Source: Archaeoglobaceae archaeon (GTDB lineage: Archaea; Halobacteriota; Archaeoglobi; Archaeoglobales; Archaeoglobaceae). From it: a DNA stretch of 17,485 nucleotides. The notes under the pieces were generated by a model. The model worked only from the letters and a program-made list of their open reading frames with translations, did not search any database and was not told the DNA's origin. The position numbers and the translations under genes are program-made. Location: NCBI GenBank assembly GCA_025059545.1, contig JANXDJ010000026.1, positions 1 through 17,485 on the forward strand. Direction: 5' to 3'. Positions 5,485 to 13,829 of this stretch are shown here, in pieces (the stretch's first letter is position 1; each line of letters begins with the position of its first letter).

Positions 5485-7818
5485 TCAAATGAGTGGTTCT
5501 TTATAAACGAAACCTCTCCAAACACCTTTTCTGCTTACTATTACTCCAGAAGAAGCTCTTCCTTGAATCGGAATTTCATCCAAGTCAACTCTTATGCAAT
5601 ATCCGTCTCTGCTCATTAAAAACAATTCTCCTTTCTCGCAAAGCTCCGCTAAGACTAATTTTCCTGTTTTTTCACTTATTTTGTATCCTATCACTCCCTT
5701 AGATCCGCGATGTAGCTTTCTAAACTTCGAAATTTCACATTTCTTTCCGTATCCCTTTTCAGTTAGGAGCAAAAGCTTGTTTTCACTTCCGGAAGTGATC
5801 CAAGTGATTCGATCTTCCCCTCTTGGACGCATAGCGATAACCCCTCTGGAGTTCCTCGAATACACCGGAATATCATTGGCGTCAACTCTTAAAATATGAC
5901 CCTCACTTGTTGCCATTACTATGTCTTTGCCCTTGAGGATCGTTGCAAAAGCGATATTCTCACTAGAAGCCCTTATTCCTGCTCTCTTGGCATTTTCAAA
6001 CTCTTTCAATGGAACTCTCTTTATGTATGCATTTGGCGAAAGAATAAGAACCTCGCCATCATCAAAAGATCTTACATTGATAGCAGAGACGACTTTTTCG
6101 TCTTCAAGCCGTATTGTCTTCTTCAAAGAGACCCCATTAGCGGTTCTGTCCATCTTCGGAATTTCTTCAAGATCGATCCAGAATGCGTTTCCTTTGTCTG
6201 TGAAGATCAAAAGTTTCTCGTCAGATCTACAGACATTGAAAAACACAATGTCATCATCTTTCAATTGCATGCCAATGACACCAACTCCGCCCCTTTCTTG
6301 TTTTTTGAATGCATTTGACGACATTCTTTTTGCAAAGCCTTCGGATGTAACCACTACAAGCGTCTCCTCAGAGATTACAAACTTTTCAACTTTTGAAATG
6401 ATCTCCGTTCTTCTTGGATCTCCGTATTTCTCCTTTATCTCATTTAATTCAGCCACCAAGAGCTCGTCCAACTTCTTTGGTTCTGCAAGAATTGATTCGT
6501 ATTCCGCAACCGCTCTCTTCAAGGAGGAATACTCTTCGATCAGGGACTGAACTTCCAAGCTCGTTAATTTTTGAAGCCTCATTTGCAAAACCGCATCCGC
6601 TTGAACTTCTGTAATACTATATCTCTCAATCAAAGACTTTTTAGCTTCCGAGGGAGACTTAGAAGACTTTATAATCGCTATTGCGTTGTCAATATCCTCT
6701 ATTACCTTCTTCAGACCCTCTACGATATGGAGCCTTTCGTTAGCTTTCTTCAGCTCATAGGTGATCTTTCTTCTCAAGATCTCCCTTCGATGGTTTACGA
6801 ACTCTGAGATCATCTCTGTAAGACTAAGAACCCTTGGTTCTTTCCCAACGAGAGCTAATAGAGTGATTCCAAAAGTTGTTTCGAGATTTGTGCTCATATA
6901 AAGCTTCCTAAGGACATTTTCTGGATTCGAGTCTTCTTTAAGCTCGACGACAATTCTTATTCCTTCTCGATCGGATTCGTCTCTTATTGTTCTGATCTCA
7001 TCGATCTCCTTTGCAACTTCTGCAATGCTCTCAACGAGTCTCGACTTGTTAACCATATAGGGAATCTCCCTAATGATGATTCGATCCTCCTCGATCTCCG
7101 CTTTACCACGAATTGTTATTCTCCCTCTGCCAGTTCTGTATGCCTCAGTGATCCCTTCAGTTCCAACGATTTGCCCACCAGTCGGGAAGTCTGGACCTTT
7201 TATGAACTGCATGAGTTCTTCAAGCGTTGCCTGTGGGTTCTGGATATAGTAAACGATCGCAGAGCAAACTTCTGAAAGATTGTGCGGAGGAATATTTGTA
7301 GCCATTCCAACTGCAATACCGCTTGAACCATTAACGAGCAGATTTGGTATCTTAGATGGCAAAACGACTGGTTCTTGTAAGGTTGCATCGAAGTTCGGCA
7401 CAAATTCGACGGTCTCTTTTTCTATATCTGCAAGCATCTCCTCCGCGATCTTTGAAAGTCTCGCTTCGGTGTATCTCATCGCTGCTGGCGAGTCACCATC
7501 GATGCTTCCAAAGTTCCCCTGTCCTTCAATTAGTGGATAACGCATTGTGAAATCTTGGGCAAGTCGAACAAGTGCATCGTAAACCGCTGTATCACCATGA
7601 GGATGGAATTTACCGAGAACTTCTCCAACTATTCTTGCACACTTTCTGAACTGTTTGTCGCTCCTTAACCCCATTTCAAACATCACATACAAGATCCTTC
7701 TCTGCACAGGCTTTAGCCCATCTCGAATATCTGGTAGAGCTCTTCCAACAATAACGCTCATTGCATAGTCTATGTAGGAGCTCTTAAGCTCTTCCGCAAT
7801 ATCTCTCGTGAGTTCCAC
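5485..7818 (-). CDS. gyrA: DNA gyrase subunit A
   Basis: A 777-residue GyrA. With GyrB it forms the A2B2 type IIA topoisomerase that introduces negative supercoils using ATP. The N-terminal breakage-reunion domain starts [29 protein letters not shown]. The catalytic tyrosine is Y116 in [10 protein letters not shown]. The helix equivalent to the quinolone region reads [17 protein letters not shown] (72-88), with Thr77 and Asp81 at the E. coli Ser83 and Asp87 positions. A coiled-coil-rich tower lies around 350-450. From about 485 the C-terminal domain shows six beta-pinwheel blades with recurring G-x-(A/G)-x-R/K-V elements. The GyrA box at 507-513 is QERGGVG, lacking both basic residues of the consensus. 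There is no acidic tail. The start is GTG at 7818, matching the family N-terminus; a TATA-like AATTTATAAC (minus, 7848-7839) is about 25 nt upstream. No gyrB is present in the window. Archaeal gyrase is generally attributed to acquisition from bacteria. Confidence 0.96.
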   Translation of the reverse strand: MELTRDIAEELKSSYIDYAMSVIVGRALPDIRDGLKPVQRRILYVMFEMGLRSDKQFRKCARIVGEVLGKFHPHGDTAVYDALVRLAQDFTMRYPLIEGQGNFGSIDGDSPAAMRYTEARLSKIAEEMLADIEKETVEFVPNFDATLQEPVVLPSKIPNLLVNGSSGIAVGMATNIPPHNLSEVCSAIVYYIQNPQATLEELMQFIKGPDFPTGGQIVGTEGITEAYRTGRGRITIRGKAEIEEDRIIIREIPYMVNKSRLVESIAEVAKEIDEIRTIRDESDREGIRIVVELKEDSNPENVLRKLYMSTNLETTFGITLLALVGKEPRVLSLTEMISEFVNHRREILRRKITYELKKANERLHIVEGLKKVIEDIDNAIAIIKSSKSPSEAKKSLIERYSITEVQADAVLQMRLQKLTSLEVQSLIEEYSSLKRAVAEYESILAEPKKLDELLVAELNEIKEKYGDPRRTEIISKVEKFVISEETLVVVTSEGFAKRMSSNAFKKQERGGVGVIGMQLKDDDIVFFNVCRSDEKLLIFTDKGNAFWIDLEEIPKMDRTANGVSLKKTIRLEDEKVVSAINVRSFDDGEVLILSPNAYIKRVPLKEFENAKRAGIRASSENIAFATILKGKDIVMATSEGHILRVDANDIPVYSRNSRGVIAMRPRGEDRITWITSGSENKLLLLTEKGYGKKCEISKFRKLHRGSKGVIGYKISEKTGKLVLAELCEKGELFLMSRDGYCIRVDLDEIPIQGRASSGVIVSRKGVWRGFVYKEPLI

Positions 7819-7838
7819 GTAATTATAACCTCGCCAAG

Positions 7839-7848
7839 TTATAAATTC
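7839..7848 (-). promoter_or_regulatory. TATA-like element for gyrA
   Basis: Minus-strand AATTTATAAC is centred about 25 nt before the GTG at 7818. A GAGGT lies between it and the start (about 10 nt before GTG), but if transcription begins at the expected point it would not be in the mRNA. Confidence 0.5.
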
Positions 7849-7875
7849 CTATCCAATCCAGAGTGGTGAGGCAAA

Positions 7876-7885
7876 AAATATAAGA
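7876..7885 (+). promoter_or_regulatory. TATA-like element for pyrH
   Basis: AAAATATAAG is centred about 28 nt before the ATG at 7908. It supports that ATG over the in-frame TTG at 7896, which would lie too close to the element. Confidence 0.5.
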
Positions 7886-7907
7886 TTAGATAGAGTTGAA
7901 TTTTTTC

Positions 7908-8570
7908 ATGCGGATCGTTCTCTCTCTTGGCGGTTCAATTTTTGAAGGTGATGCAAATAGAATTAGGAGTTTTGCCGAAGTTCTCGATCAGATCTCAGAA
8001 AAAAATAAGCTTTTTGTTGTTGTTGGTGGTGGCAAAATTGCAAGAGAATTCATAAGAAAAGCGAGAGAAGTTGGAGCAAACGAGACGATGTGCGACTATC
8101 TTGGAATAGCGGTCACGAGAATAAATGCAATGCTTTTAGCCTTTGCAATGAAAAATTCAGCAAGGAGAATTCCAGAGACCTTCATAGAAGCTGAGGAGCT
8201 GAGCAAGAATTACAAAGCTGTAGTAATGGGTGGGACTTTCCCCGGACACACAACTGACGCAACTTCTGCACTACTTGCAGAGTTTGTGAGTGCTGACTTC
8301 TTCTTAAATGCAACTTCTGTAGACGGAATATATTCTGAAGATCCAAAAAAGAATCCCAATGCAAAAAAATTCGATAAGATCAGCTCAGCAGAACTCGTGA
8401 AGCTTGTTGCAAGCTCTTCAATGGAGGCGGGAGCAAATGTTGTGATCGATCTGCTTTCTGCAAAAATAATAGAAAGAAGTAAGATCAAGACGATCGTTTT
8501 CAAAGGAGAGCCAGAGAACATCCTAAAAGTGCTCCGAGGAGAAAAAATTGGAACTATTGTGGAGCCTTAG
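7908..8570 (+). CDS. pyrH: Uridylate kinase (UMP kinase)
   Basis: A 220-residue amino-acid-kinase-fold enzyme that phosphorylates UMP to UDP in pyrimidine synthesis. The archaeal N-terminus MRIVLSLGGSIF is present, with the phosphate-binding loop VVVGGGKIARE (37-47), the UMP-site GGTFPGHTTDATSALLAE (108-125), and the ATP-side NATSVDGIYSEDP (134-146). Length is right for archaeal PyrH, which is shorter than the bacterial enzyme. The ATG at 7908 is chosen over TTG 7896 because family members begin at this methionine and because of the TATA spacing. It diverges from gyrA across an 89-bp gap with back-to-back promoters. Its last four bases overlap the end of the convergent dld gene. Confidence 0.94.
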   Translation: MRIVLSLGGSIFEGDANRIRSFAEVLDQISEKNKLFVVVGGGKIAREFIRKAREVGANETMCDYLGIAVTRINAMLLAFAMKNSARRIPETFIEAEELSKNYKAVVMGGTFPGHTTDATSALLAEFVSADFFLNATSVDGIYSEDPKKNPNAKKFDKISSAELVKLVASSSMEAGANVVIDLLSAKIIERSKIKTIVFKGEPENILKVLRGEKIGTIVEP

Positions 8571-9874
8571 AAGATCCTGTCTGGATTCAAAATGCAGTTT
8601 GGATCGAAGATCTTCTTTATTTCCTGCATTAAACTGAACTGTTCAGGATAAAATTCCTTTAATTCCTCTCTCTTAAGCACACCAATTCCATGCTCACCGC
8701 TTATAACTCCGCCAGATTCTACAGCAAGCTTTAAGAGCTCTTTTCTAAACTTTGGATAGTCCTCTTCCCAACCATCATAGATCAAAGGATGTTGGTGGAG
8801 ATTTCCATCGCCTAAGTGTCCGTAGGTGATCAGTTCTATTCCATAACTCTCTGCAATTTCATTGCTTTTCTGCAAATACCTTGCGATCTCTGCTGGAGGA
8901 ATGCATACGTCGAGTATCTCGATGATCTTGTCCTTTAAGCTAACATAGAGTTTTCCACGGAACTCAAGCAAGTCTTTTTGCTCTCTAGGACTTAAAATAA
9001 AAACATCGATGGGATTGAAATTCAACGCAATCTCTGCTATTTCTTCAGCTTCTTCTTTTCTTTCGAGAATAGCCATTATATGGGCTTCTCCTTCTCTACT
9101 AACCCATCTCTTCCCACTGAATTTTTCACCGATCTCAATTGCCTTTTTTTCCATGTATTCAAGTGCCATTGGGGTAGTGTGCAGAGAAGCTTTCATTCCA
9201 AAATTCAGGGCATCTTCTACCCTTTTAAAAGGTATTGCGAGCATTGACATGTCTTTAAGTGGAGGTAAAAGCCTTATGATTGCCTTTGTAATCACCGCAA
9301 GCGTCCCTTCACTTCCAATTATCAAATGAAGTAGAGGGTAGCCAGAAGAATTCTTTAGGGTTTTTCCACCAAAGTTTAGTATTCTCCCGTCAGAAAGCAC
9401 TGCTTCAATTCCAAGAACGTAGTTTCTCATTACTCCAAACTTCAAAGCTCTTACACCACCAGCATTCGTTGCAATCATCCCTCCAACTGTAGCATTCTCA
9501 GCTCCTGGACGTGGTGGGAAGCTTAGTCCGTGTCTCTCAGCAGTTCTTGAAAGCTCTTCAAGTGTTACTCCACATTCACAAATTGCAACCTTGTTTCCGA
9601 TGTCGATCTCAATCCCCTTCATTTTCTCCGTTGAGATCACGATTCCTTTTCTTGTCGGCACCGCTCCACCGCTTAGCCCAGTGCCACCTCCTCTTATGAA
9701 AACAGGAATTTTCCGTTCATTCGCAAACTTGAGAATTTTTGAAACCTCCAACGCATTTTCTGGCTTAACAACAACGAATTCCTCTGGTTCTGGGGCTACT
9801 GGTTTTGGAGTCTCGTCATAAGCGTAGCTCTCAATCCGATAAACCTTGCAGATCTTTTCGAGTTCTTCGAACAT
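8567..9874 (-). CDS. dld: FAD-linked D-lactate/glycolate dehydrogenase family oxidase
   Basis: A 435-residue enzyme of the GlcD/DLD (VAO/PCMH) flavoprotein family, which oxidises D-lactate or a related 2-hydroxyacid to the 2-oxoacid. In lactate-using Archaeoglobales this feeds electrons into respiration. The FAD-binding part has RGGGTGLSGGAVP (61-73), GAENATVGGMIATNAGG (124-140), SSGYPLLHLIIGSEGTL (176-192). The C-terminal FAD-oxidase domain carries GHLGDGNLHQHPL (352-364), GEHGIG (393-398), and the family ending DPNCILNPDRIF. These His/Glu motifs are the substrate and metal side. The D-lactate assignment is by family; glycolate or another 2-hydroxyacid cannot be excluded. The start ATG 9874 overlaps the upstream rnp4 gene by 44 nt and retains the normal N-terminus (IESYAYDETPKP). 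No separate promoter is seen, so it is probably co-transcribed with rnp4. Confidence 0.87.
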   Translation of the reverse strand: MFEELEKICKVYRIESYAYDETPKPVAPEPEEFVVVKPENALEVSKILKFANERKIPVFIRGGGTGLSGGAVPTRKGIVISTEKMKGIEIDIGNKVAICECGVTLEELSRTAERHGLSFPPRPGAENATVGGMIATNAGGVRALKFGVMRNYVLGIEAVLSDGRILNFGGKTLKNSSGYPLLHLIIGSEGTLAVITKAIIRLLPPLKDMSMLAIPFKRVEDALNFGMKASLHTTPMALEYMEKKAIEIGEKFSGKRWVSREGEAHIMAILERKEEAEEIAEIALNFNPIDVFILSPREQKDLLEFRGKLYVSLKDKIIEILDVCIPPAEIARYLQKSNEIAESYGIELITYGHLGDGNLHQHPLIYDGWEEDYPKFRKELLKLAVESGGVISGEHGIGVLKREELKEFYPEQFSLMQEIKKIFDPNCILNPDRIF

Positions 9875-10178
9875 TTCGATCCCTCAGCTGAAATCTTCTT
9901 ACATGCATGCAGTTTAGACAGGTGATGATCACAGTGGATTTATTAATCCTAACTCGAAATTTTCCAGCTTTGTAAGGATAAAGACATTTCTTACAAAAAT
10001 AAAGTTTGAACTTCTTAGGCATCCTAACCCGGTATTTCATCCCAATTTTCCTTGCAAGCTCAATATATCTACGAGACAGCTCATAATCTATATTCTTGAA
10101 CTTTTCGGCTCTTTCTATGAGATAAACTATCCTATCCATTGCAATTTCCTTCTCTCTCTCCTTTTCTCTTTTGAGCAC
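9831..10178 (-). CDS. rnp4: Ribonuclease P protein component 4 (Rpp21 homologue)
   Basis: A 115-residue RNase P protein (Rpr2/Rpp21/RNP4) that assists the RNA subunit in removing 5' leaders from pre-tRNAs. The N-terminal helical region (KEREKEIAMDRIVYLIERAEKF ... SRRYIELARKIGMKYRVRMP) leads to a zinc ribbon with Cys62 and Cys65 (FCKKC) and Cys87 and Cys90 (CLNC), then a basic tail. The frame is open upstream to a TTG at 10217, but that adds a hydrophobic segment foreign to the family (KLFIFVVIP). GTG at 10178 gives the usual length and lies about 23 nt from the TATA-like sequence GTTATTTATC (minus). The gene diverges from sepS and overlaps the start of dld by 44 nt. Confidence 0.88.
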   Translation of the reverse strand: MLKREKEREKEIAMDRIVYLIERAEKFKNIDYELSRRYIELARKIGMKYRVRMPKKFKLYFCKKCLYPYKAGKFRVRINKSTVIITCLNCMHVRRFQLRDRNVRRTRKDLQGLSD

Positions 10179-10196
10179 GGTAGGAATTACGACAAA

Positions 10197-10206
10197 GATA
10201 AATAAC
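10197..10206. promoter_or_regulatory. Shared TATA-like element between rnp4 and sepS
   Basis: GATAAATAAC (+) / GTTATTTATC (-) is the only A/T-rich element in the 47 bp between the two start codons. Its centre is about 23 nt from the rnp4 GTG (10178, minus) and about 25 nt from the sepS ATG (10226, plus). Each gene therefore sees it at leaderless spacing. Confidence 0.5.
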
Positions 10207-10225
10207 TTTACCGCCAAGAGTGAGC

Positions 10226-11836
10226 ATGAAATTCAACGCAAGAAAGTTCAAAGAACTCGCTGATAAGGACTTTGAAAAAGCTTGGCTTAGTGGAATGGAG
10301 ATCATAAAAATTCAGGATCCAAATAAGAGCTATCCCAGAATAGGTTATTCTTATGGCGAAGAGCATCCGCTTTTTAAAACTATTGGAATGCTCAGAGAAG
10401 CCTATTTAAAAATGGGATTTAGGGAAGTTGTAAATCCTTTGATCGTTGAAGATGTTCACGTTCGAAAGCAATTTGGAAAAGAAGCTTTAGCTGTCCTCGA
10501 TCGCTGTTTTTATTTAGCTTCTCTTCCAAAGCCAAATGTTGGGATTTCACTGGATAGAATTGAAAAAATAAGGAATATTATAGGAAAAGAAGTTAATGAG
10601 GAGGAGTTGAGGAAAGTATTTCATACTTATAAAAAGGGAAAACTCGACGGCGATGATCTAAGCTACGAGGTTGCGAAAGTCCTTGGAGTGGATGATTTGA
10701 CTGCAATAAAGATCATCGACGAGATCTTTCCAGAATTCAAGGAATTAAAGCCAGAGCCAAGCAAATTAACACTAAGAAGTCATATGACTACTGGCTGGTT
10801 CATAACTCTAAGCGAGCTTGCTGACAAGCTACCTTTACCAATAAAGCTTTTCAGCGTTGATAGATGCTTTAGAAAAGAACAAGGAGAGGATGCTACGAGG
10901 CTTTATAGCTACTTCTCAGCAAGCTGTGTTTTGCTTGATGAGGATGTGAGTGTTGATGATGGAAAAGCCGTGGCTGAAGCTTTGCTGAAACAATTTGGCT
11001 TTGAGAAATTCAAATTCAAACCGGACGAGAAGAGAAGCAAGTATTATATTCCATCAACACAAACAGAGGTTTACGCTTTTTATCCAAAGCTTGTTGGCTC
11101 AAAGACGAAGTATAGCGATGGCTGGGTAGAAATTGCTACTTTTGGTGTATACTCCCCAACAGCTCTGGCTGAATATGACATCGATTACCCAGTCATGAAC
11201 CTTGGGCTTGGCGTTGAAAGACTTGCAATGATCTTGTTTGGCTACGAAGATGTAAGAAAGCTCGTTTATCCGCAATTCTATGGAGAGATAAAACTGAGCG
11301 ATCTGGAAATTGCGAGAGCTATAAAAATAAAAGAAGTTCCGAGAACTGCTATTGGCTTTGAAATTGCACGAAAAATTGTTGAAACTGCAGAGAAGAACGC
11401 AAATGCTGACAGTCCATGCAGTTTTCTTGCCTTTGAAGGCGAATTGTATGGAAAAAAGGTAAAGGTATATCTAGAGGAGAATGAAGCAAATTCAAAGCTC
11501 TGCGGACCCGCTTTTGCAAATGAGATCGTCGTTCACAACGGTAGCATTTACGGAGTTCCTGAGACAGAGGAATTCAGAAAGCTATTCGAAGAGGGTGTTA
11601 GATGTGGAGTAAGATACATCGATGCCTTCTCACTTCTCTGCGCAAGCAAGATCGAGGAGTCAGCGTTAAGAGGAAAAGAGAACATTCTTGTTAGAGTTAG
11701 AAACGTCGAAGGGCTTTCAAGCGTAAATTTGAGCATTCAGGACAATGTAAGAAACTACATAGTTTGGAAAGGTGGAAAAATAGACGTTCGCGGACCAATG
11801 TTCGTAAAAGTTCGTGCTTTATATGGGGATCAATAG
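10226..11836 (+). CDS. sepS: O-phosphoseryl-tRNA(Cys) synthetase (SepRS)
   Basis: A 536-residue class II aminoacyl-tRNA synthetase that charges tRNA(Cys) with O-phosphoserine; SepCysS then converts it to Cys-tRNA. This is the route used by methanogens and Archaeoglobus. The N-terminus MKFNARKFKELADKDFEKAW is typical. Class II motif 2 is at about 211-230 (DRCFRKEQGEDATRLYSYF), motif 3 at 325-336 (NLGLGVERLAMI). Residues in line with the known phosphate-binding set of the A. fulgidus enzyme are present: Thr188, Ser231, Ser233 and Thr305 (TFG). Glu418 and Glu420, in the anticodon-recognition stretch YLEENEANSK, are also kept. ATG 10226 is preferred to GTG 10220 for N-terminal fit. SepCysS is not in the window. 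The 3' end overlaps the signal peptidase gene by 18 nt tail-to-tail. Confidence 0.96.
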   Translation: MKFNARKFKELADKDFEKAWLSGMEIIKIQDPNKSYPRIGYSYGEEHPLFKTIGMLREAYLKMGFREVVNPLIVEDVHVRKQFGKEALAVLDRCFYLASLPKPNVGISLDRIEKIRNIIGKEVNEEELRKVFHTYKKGKLDGDDLSYEVAKVLGVDDLTAIKIIDEIFPEFKELKPEPSKLTLRSHMTTGWFITLSELADKLPLPIKLFSVDRCFRKEQGEDATRLYSYFSASCVLLDEDVSVDDGKAVAEALLKQFGFEKFKFKPDEKRSKYYIPSTQTEVYAFYPKLVGSKTKYSDGWVEIATFGVYSPTALAEYDIDYPVMNLGLGVERLAMILFGYEDVRKLVYPQFYGEIKLSDLEIARAIKIKEVPRTAIGFEIARKIVETAEKNANADSPCSFLAFEGELYGKKVKVYLEENEANSKLCGPAFANEIVVHNGSIYGVPETEEFRKLFEEGVRCGVRYIDAFSLLCASKIEESALRGKENILVRVRNVEGLSSVNLSIQDNVRNYIVWKGGKIDVRGPMFVKVRALYGDQ

Positions 11837-12373
11837 TCTTAGATAGCCTACCAGGGGTATTCTAAATTTTGCAACGCCTACAACCCAATTTTCTTGGACC
11901 GGCAAGATCTTCTCTCCTCCACTTGGAGAACGGATCACCGCTAACTGATCCGGAATTCTATTTGCATCTCCTTGCGTTATATATCCACTGACGCCTGCAA
12001 CCTCATCTGTAGGTGATAGCGTGCCTTTGCTCAGAACTGGAATGTTCTCTGAAGCATTTACATAAGCAATCGCTCTATGTATTATCGCCTTGCCGTAGCC
12101 GTTTGGATAGTAAACGATCACATCTCCATAATTTCCAAAGCTCATGTATCCTATTTCCTTTCCCTCTTCCCAAGTCGTTAACCCAACTCTGCTTGGATGC
12201 ATCAGTATAACCACATCGCCCGGCATAAGATTCGGTTCCATGCTTCCAGACTCAACCGCAACCATGAATGGCCAGGAACCTGTAAGAGCAATTCCACCTA
12301 ATATTATAACAGCAACGATTGTCACTGTGGAGACCAAATCCTTTATGAACTCAATAACCTTATCTTTTTCCAT
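11819..12373 (-). CDS. Signal peptidase I (archaeal Sec11/ER type)
   Basis: A 184-residue membrane-anchored serine protease that removes signal peptides from secreted pre-proteins, acting on the outer face of the membrane. One N-terminal transmembrane segment (about 14-32) precedes the catalytic serine Ser44 in SGSMEPNLMPGD. The archaeal/ER-type His99 (AIIHRAIAY) stands where bacterial enzymes have lysine, and the conserved TQGDAN at 133-138 provides Asp136. All three expected residues are present. The start ATG occupies 12373-12371 and no earlier in-frame start is available. A TATA-like GATATTTTTAAC lies on the minus strand at 12407-12396 inside the polB coding region, about 28 nt upstream. 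The 3' end overlaps sepS. Confidence 0.92.
   Translation of the reverse strand: MEKDKVIEFIKDLVSTVTIVAVIILGGIALTGSWPFMVAVESGSMEPNLMPGDVVILMHPSRVGLTTWEEGKEIGYMSFGNYGDVIVYYPNGYGKAIIHRAIAYVNASENIPVLSKGTLSPTDEVAGVSGYITQGDANRIPDQLAVIRSPSGGEKILPVQENWVVGVAKFRIPLVGYLRLLIPI
12341..12350 (+). promoter_or_regulatory. Possible TATA element for polB inside the signal peptidase gene
   Basis: CTTTATGAAC is centred about 27 nt before the polB ATG at 12372. It lies within the first codons of the divergent signal peptidase gene. Confidence 0.35.
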
Positions 12374-13829
12374 GAATGGAGGAGGGCAGAGAGTAGTTAA
12401 AAATATCGATGCAGTTACCGTTGCAAAAAAGTTTCTCGTAAGGGGTTACAACATAAGTCCAGAAGCTGCTAAGCTCATCTGCTCCTCCGAAGATCCTGAA
12501 GCGGTAATTGAAGAAGTCTGTAAGATCTCGAAAAACAAGTTTATAATTGGTGAGGAAGAAGTATTGAGTGTTATTAACATTGTAAGGAAGTCCACTCAAA
12601 TAGAAACCAAAAAGCAAGTCATTAAAGAAATAAGAGAAGAAAAAGTCAGAATATTGAAGGAAGTTCGAAGTTCAATTGTGGAGGGAAAGGTTGAAGATTT
12701 TGTAGCGTATTTCAACTCCCGTCTTGAAAAGATCTCGAAAATTCTGAAGAACAGAATTCAGCCAACTCAGATAAAGAATCTGGGTAGGTTTAAAGGGGAA
12801 AATGTTAGTGTTATTGGAATCGTTTCTAATGTGTTCGAACGAAAAGATTACTTCATAGTAGAACTTGAGGATCAAACTGGGACTATTAATTGCATTGCAG
12901 ACGGAAAAAACATTGAAATTGCGAGAGAATTACTTGGTGATGAGGTTATTGGAGTTACAGGAACACTGAGAGGTAGTTCAATTCTTGCTGATAGAATAAT
13001 TTTTCCAGATGTCCCAGTCAATGGAGACAGAAAGCAGATCGACTTTGGAATCGTTTTCATTTCTGACACACACTTTGGAAGCAAGGATTTTCTTGAAGAC
13101 AATTGGAAAAAATTCGTTTCTTGGCTAAACTGCGAGAGCCCGGACGAGAAACTGAATAAAATTGCTGAGAAGGTGAGATATGTAATACTTGCTGGCGACG
13201 TAGTAGATGGAGTTGGAGTCTATCCAGAACAAGAAAAGGAACTTTCTATAATCGATATCTATCAACAATATGAGTTTGCTGCGGAGCATTTGGATGGAAT
13301 AAGAAAAGATCTGCAACTCATAGTTGCTCCGGGAAATCACGATGCGGTTCGTCAAGCGGAGCCACAACCACCTCTGCCGAAGGAATTTGAGAGCTTGTTT
13401 CCAAAGAATGTAATGAACATAGGAAATCCTGCTCTTTTGGATTTGAACGGTGTTAAGGTTCTCGTATACCATGGAAGGAGCTTGGACGACATTGTGACAA
13501 GGATCCCAAGACTGAACTACGACGCACCCCATAAGGGTATGGAAGAGCTTTTAAAAAGACGCCATCTTTGCCCTCTCTATGGCGGTAGAAGCCCAATAGC
13601 ACCCGATAGGGAGGATCACCTCGTAATTGAAGAGATTCCAGATGTGATACATAGCGGTCATGTTCATACATTCGGAGTTGGCTTTTACAGAGGTGTTTTT
13701 CTTGTGAACTCCTCTACTTGGCAATCGCAGACAGAGTTCCAAAAGAAGGTGAATTTAAAGCCAATGCCCTGTAATGTCGCAGTTTACCTTGGAGATAGGC
13801 TCGGAAAGCTGAGCTTTAATGGTGGTTGA
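12372..13829 (+). CDS. polB: DNA polymerase II (PolD) small subunit DP1, exonuclease
   Basis: A 485-residue small subunit of the D-family replicative polymerase. It carries the Mre11-like 3'-5' proofreading exonuclease and binds the large subunit DP2. A small helical N-terminal domain (about 10-75) and a charged linker lead to an OB fold (about 140-215). The calcineurin-like phosphodiesterase domain follows, with all metal motifs: SDTHFGS (231-237), GDVVDG (275-280), GNHD (321-324), YHGRS (366-370) and SGHVHTFG (428-435). The nuclease therefore looks active. The linker is shorter than in Pyrococcus DP1 (over 600 residues). The start is ATG 12372, which shares bases AT with the antisense ATG of the signal peptidase; ATG 12345 is the only nearby alternative, because no downstream start exists before the conserved helix. 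It leads a tight cluster with the following PRTase (stop and start abut). Confidence 0.94.
   Translation: MNGGGQRVVKNIDAVTVAKKFLVRGYNISPEAAKLICSSEDPEAVIEEVCKISKNKFIIGEEEVLSVINIVRKSTQIETKKQVIKEIREEKVRILKEVRSSIVEGKVEDFVAYFNSRLEKISKILKNRIQPTQIKNLGRFKGENVSVIGIVSNVFERKDYFIVELEDQTGTINCIADGKNIEIARELLGDEVIGVTGTLRGSSILADRIIFPDVPVNGDRKQIDFGIVFISDTHFGSKDFLEDNWKKFVSWLNCESPDEKLNKIAEKVRYVILAGDVVDGVGVYPEQEKELSIIDIYQQYEFAAEHLDGIRKDLQLIVAPGNHDAVRQAEPQPPLPKEFESLFPKNVMNIGNPALLDLNGVKVLVYHGRSLDDIVTRIPRLNYDAPHKGMEELLKRRHLCPLYGGRSPIAPDREDHLVIEEIPDVIHSGHVHTFGVGFYRGVFLVNSSTWQSQTEFQKKVNLKPMPCNVAVYLGDRLGKLSFNGG
12396..12407 (-). promoter_or_regulatory. Possible TATA element for signal peptidase inside polB
   Basis: Minus-strand GATATTTTTAAC is centred about 28 nt before the ATG at 12373 and lies within polB codons 9-12. 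Confidence 0.45.

Noticed and set aside
5921..6550. Long + strand ORF (209 codons) within gyrA
   Set aside because: It is antisense to a strongly conserved gyrA reading frame and has Ser/Phe-rich shadow composition without domains or a promoter.
10179..10217. N-terminal extension of RNP4 to TTG 10217
   Set aside because: It adds a hydrophobic stretch unlike the family and would place the start inside the only TATA-like sequence region; GTG 10178 fits better.
12144..12371. Upstream extension of polB to ATG 12144
   Set aside because: The extra residues are antisense to the signal peptidase and unlike any DP1 N-terminus; ATG 12372 fits the family length.
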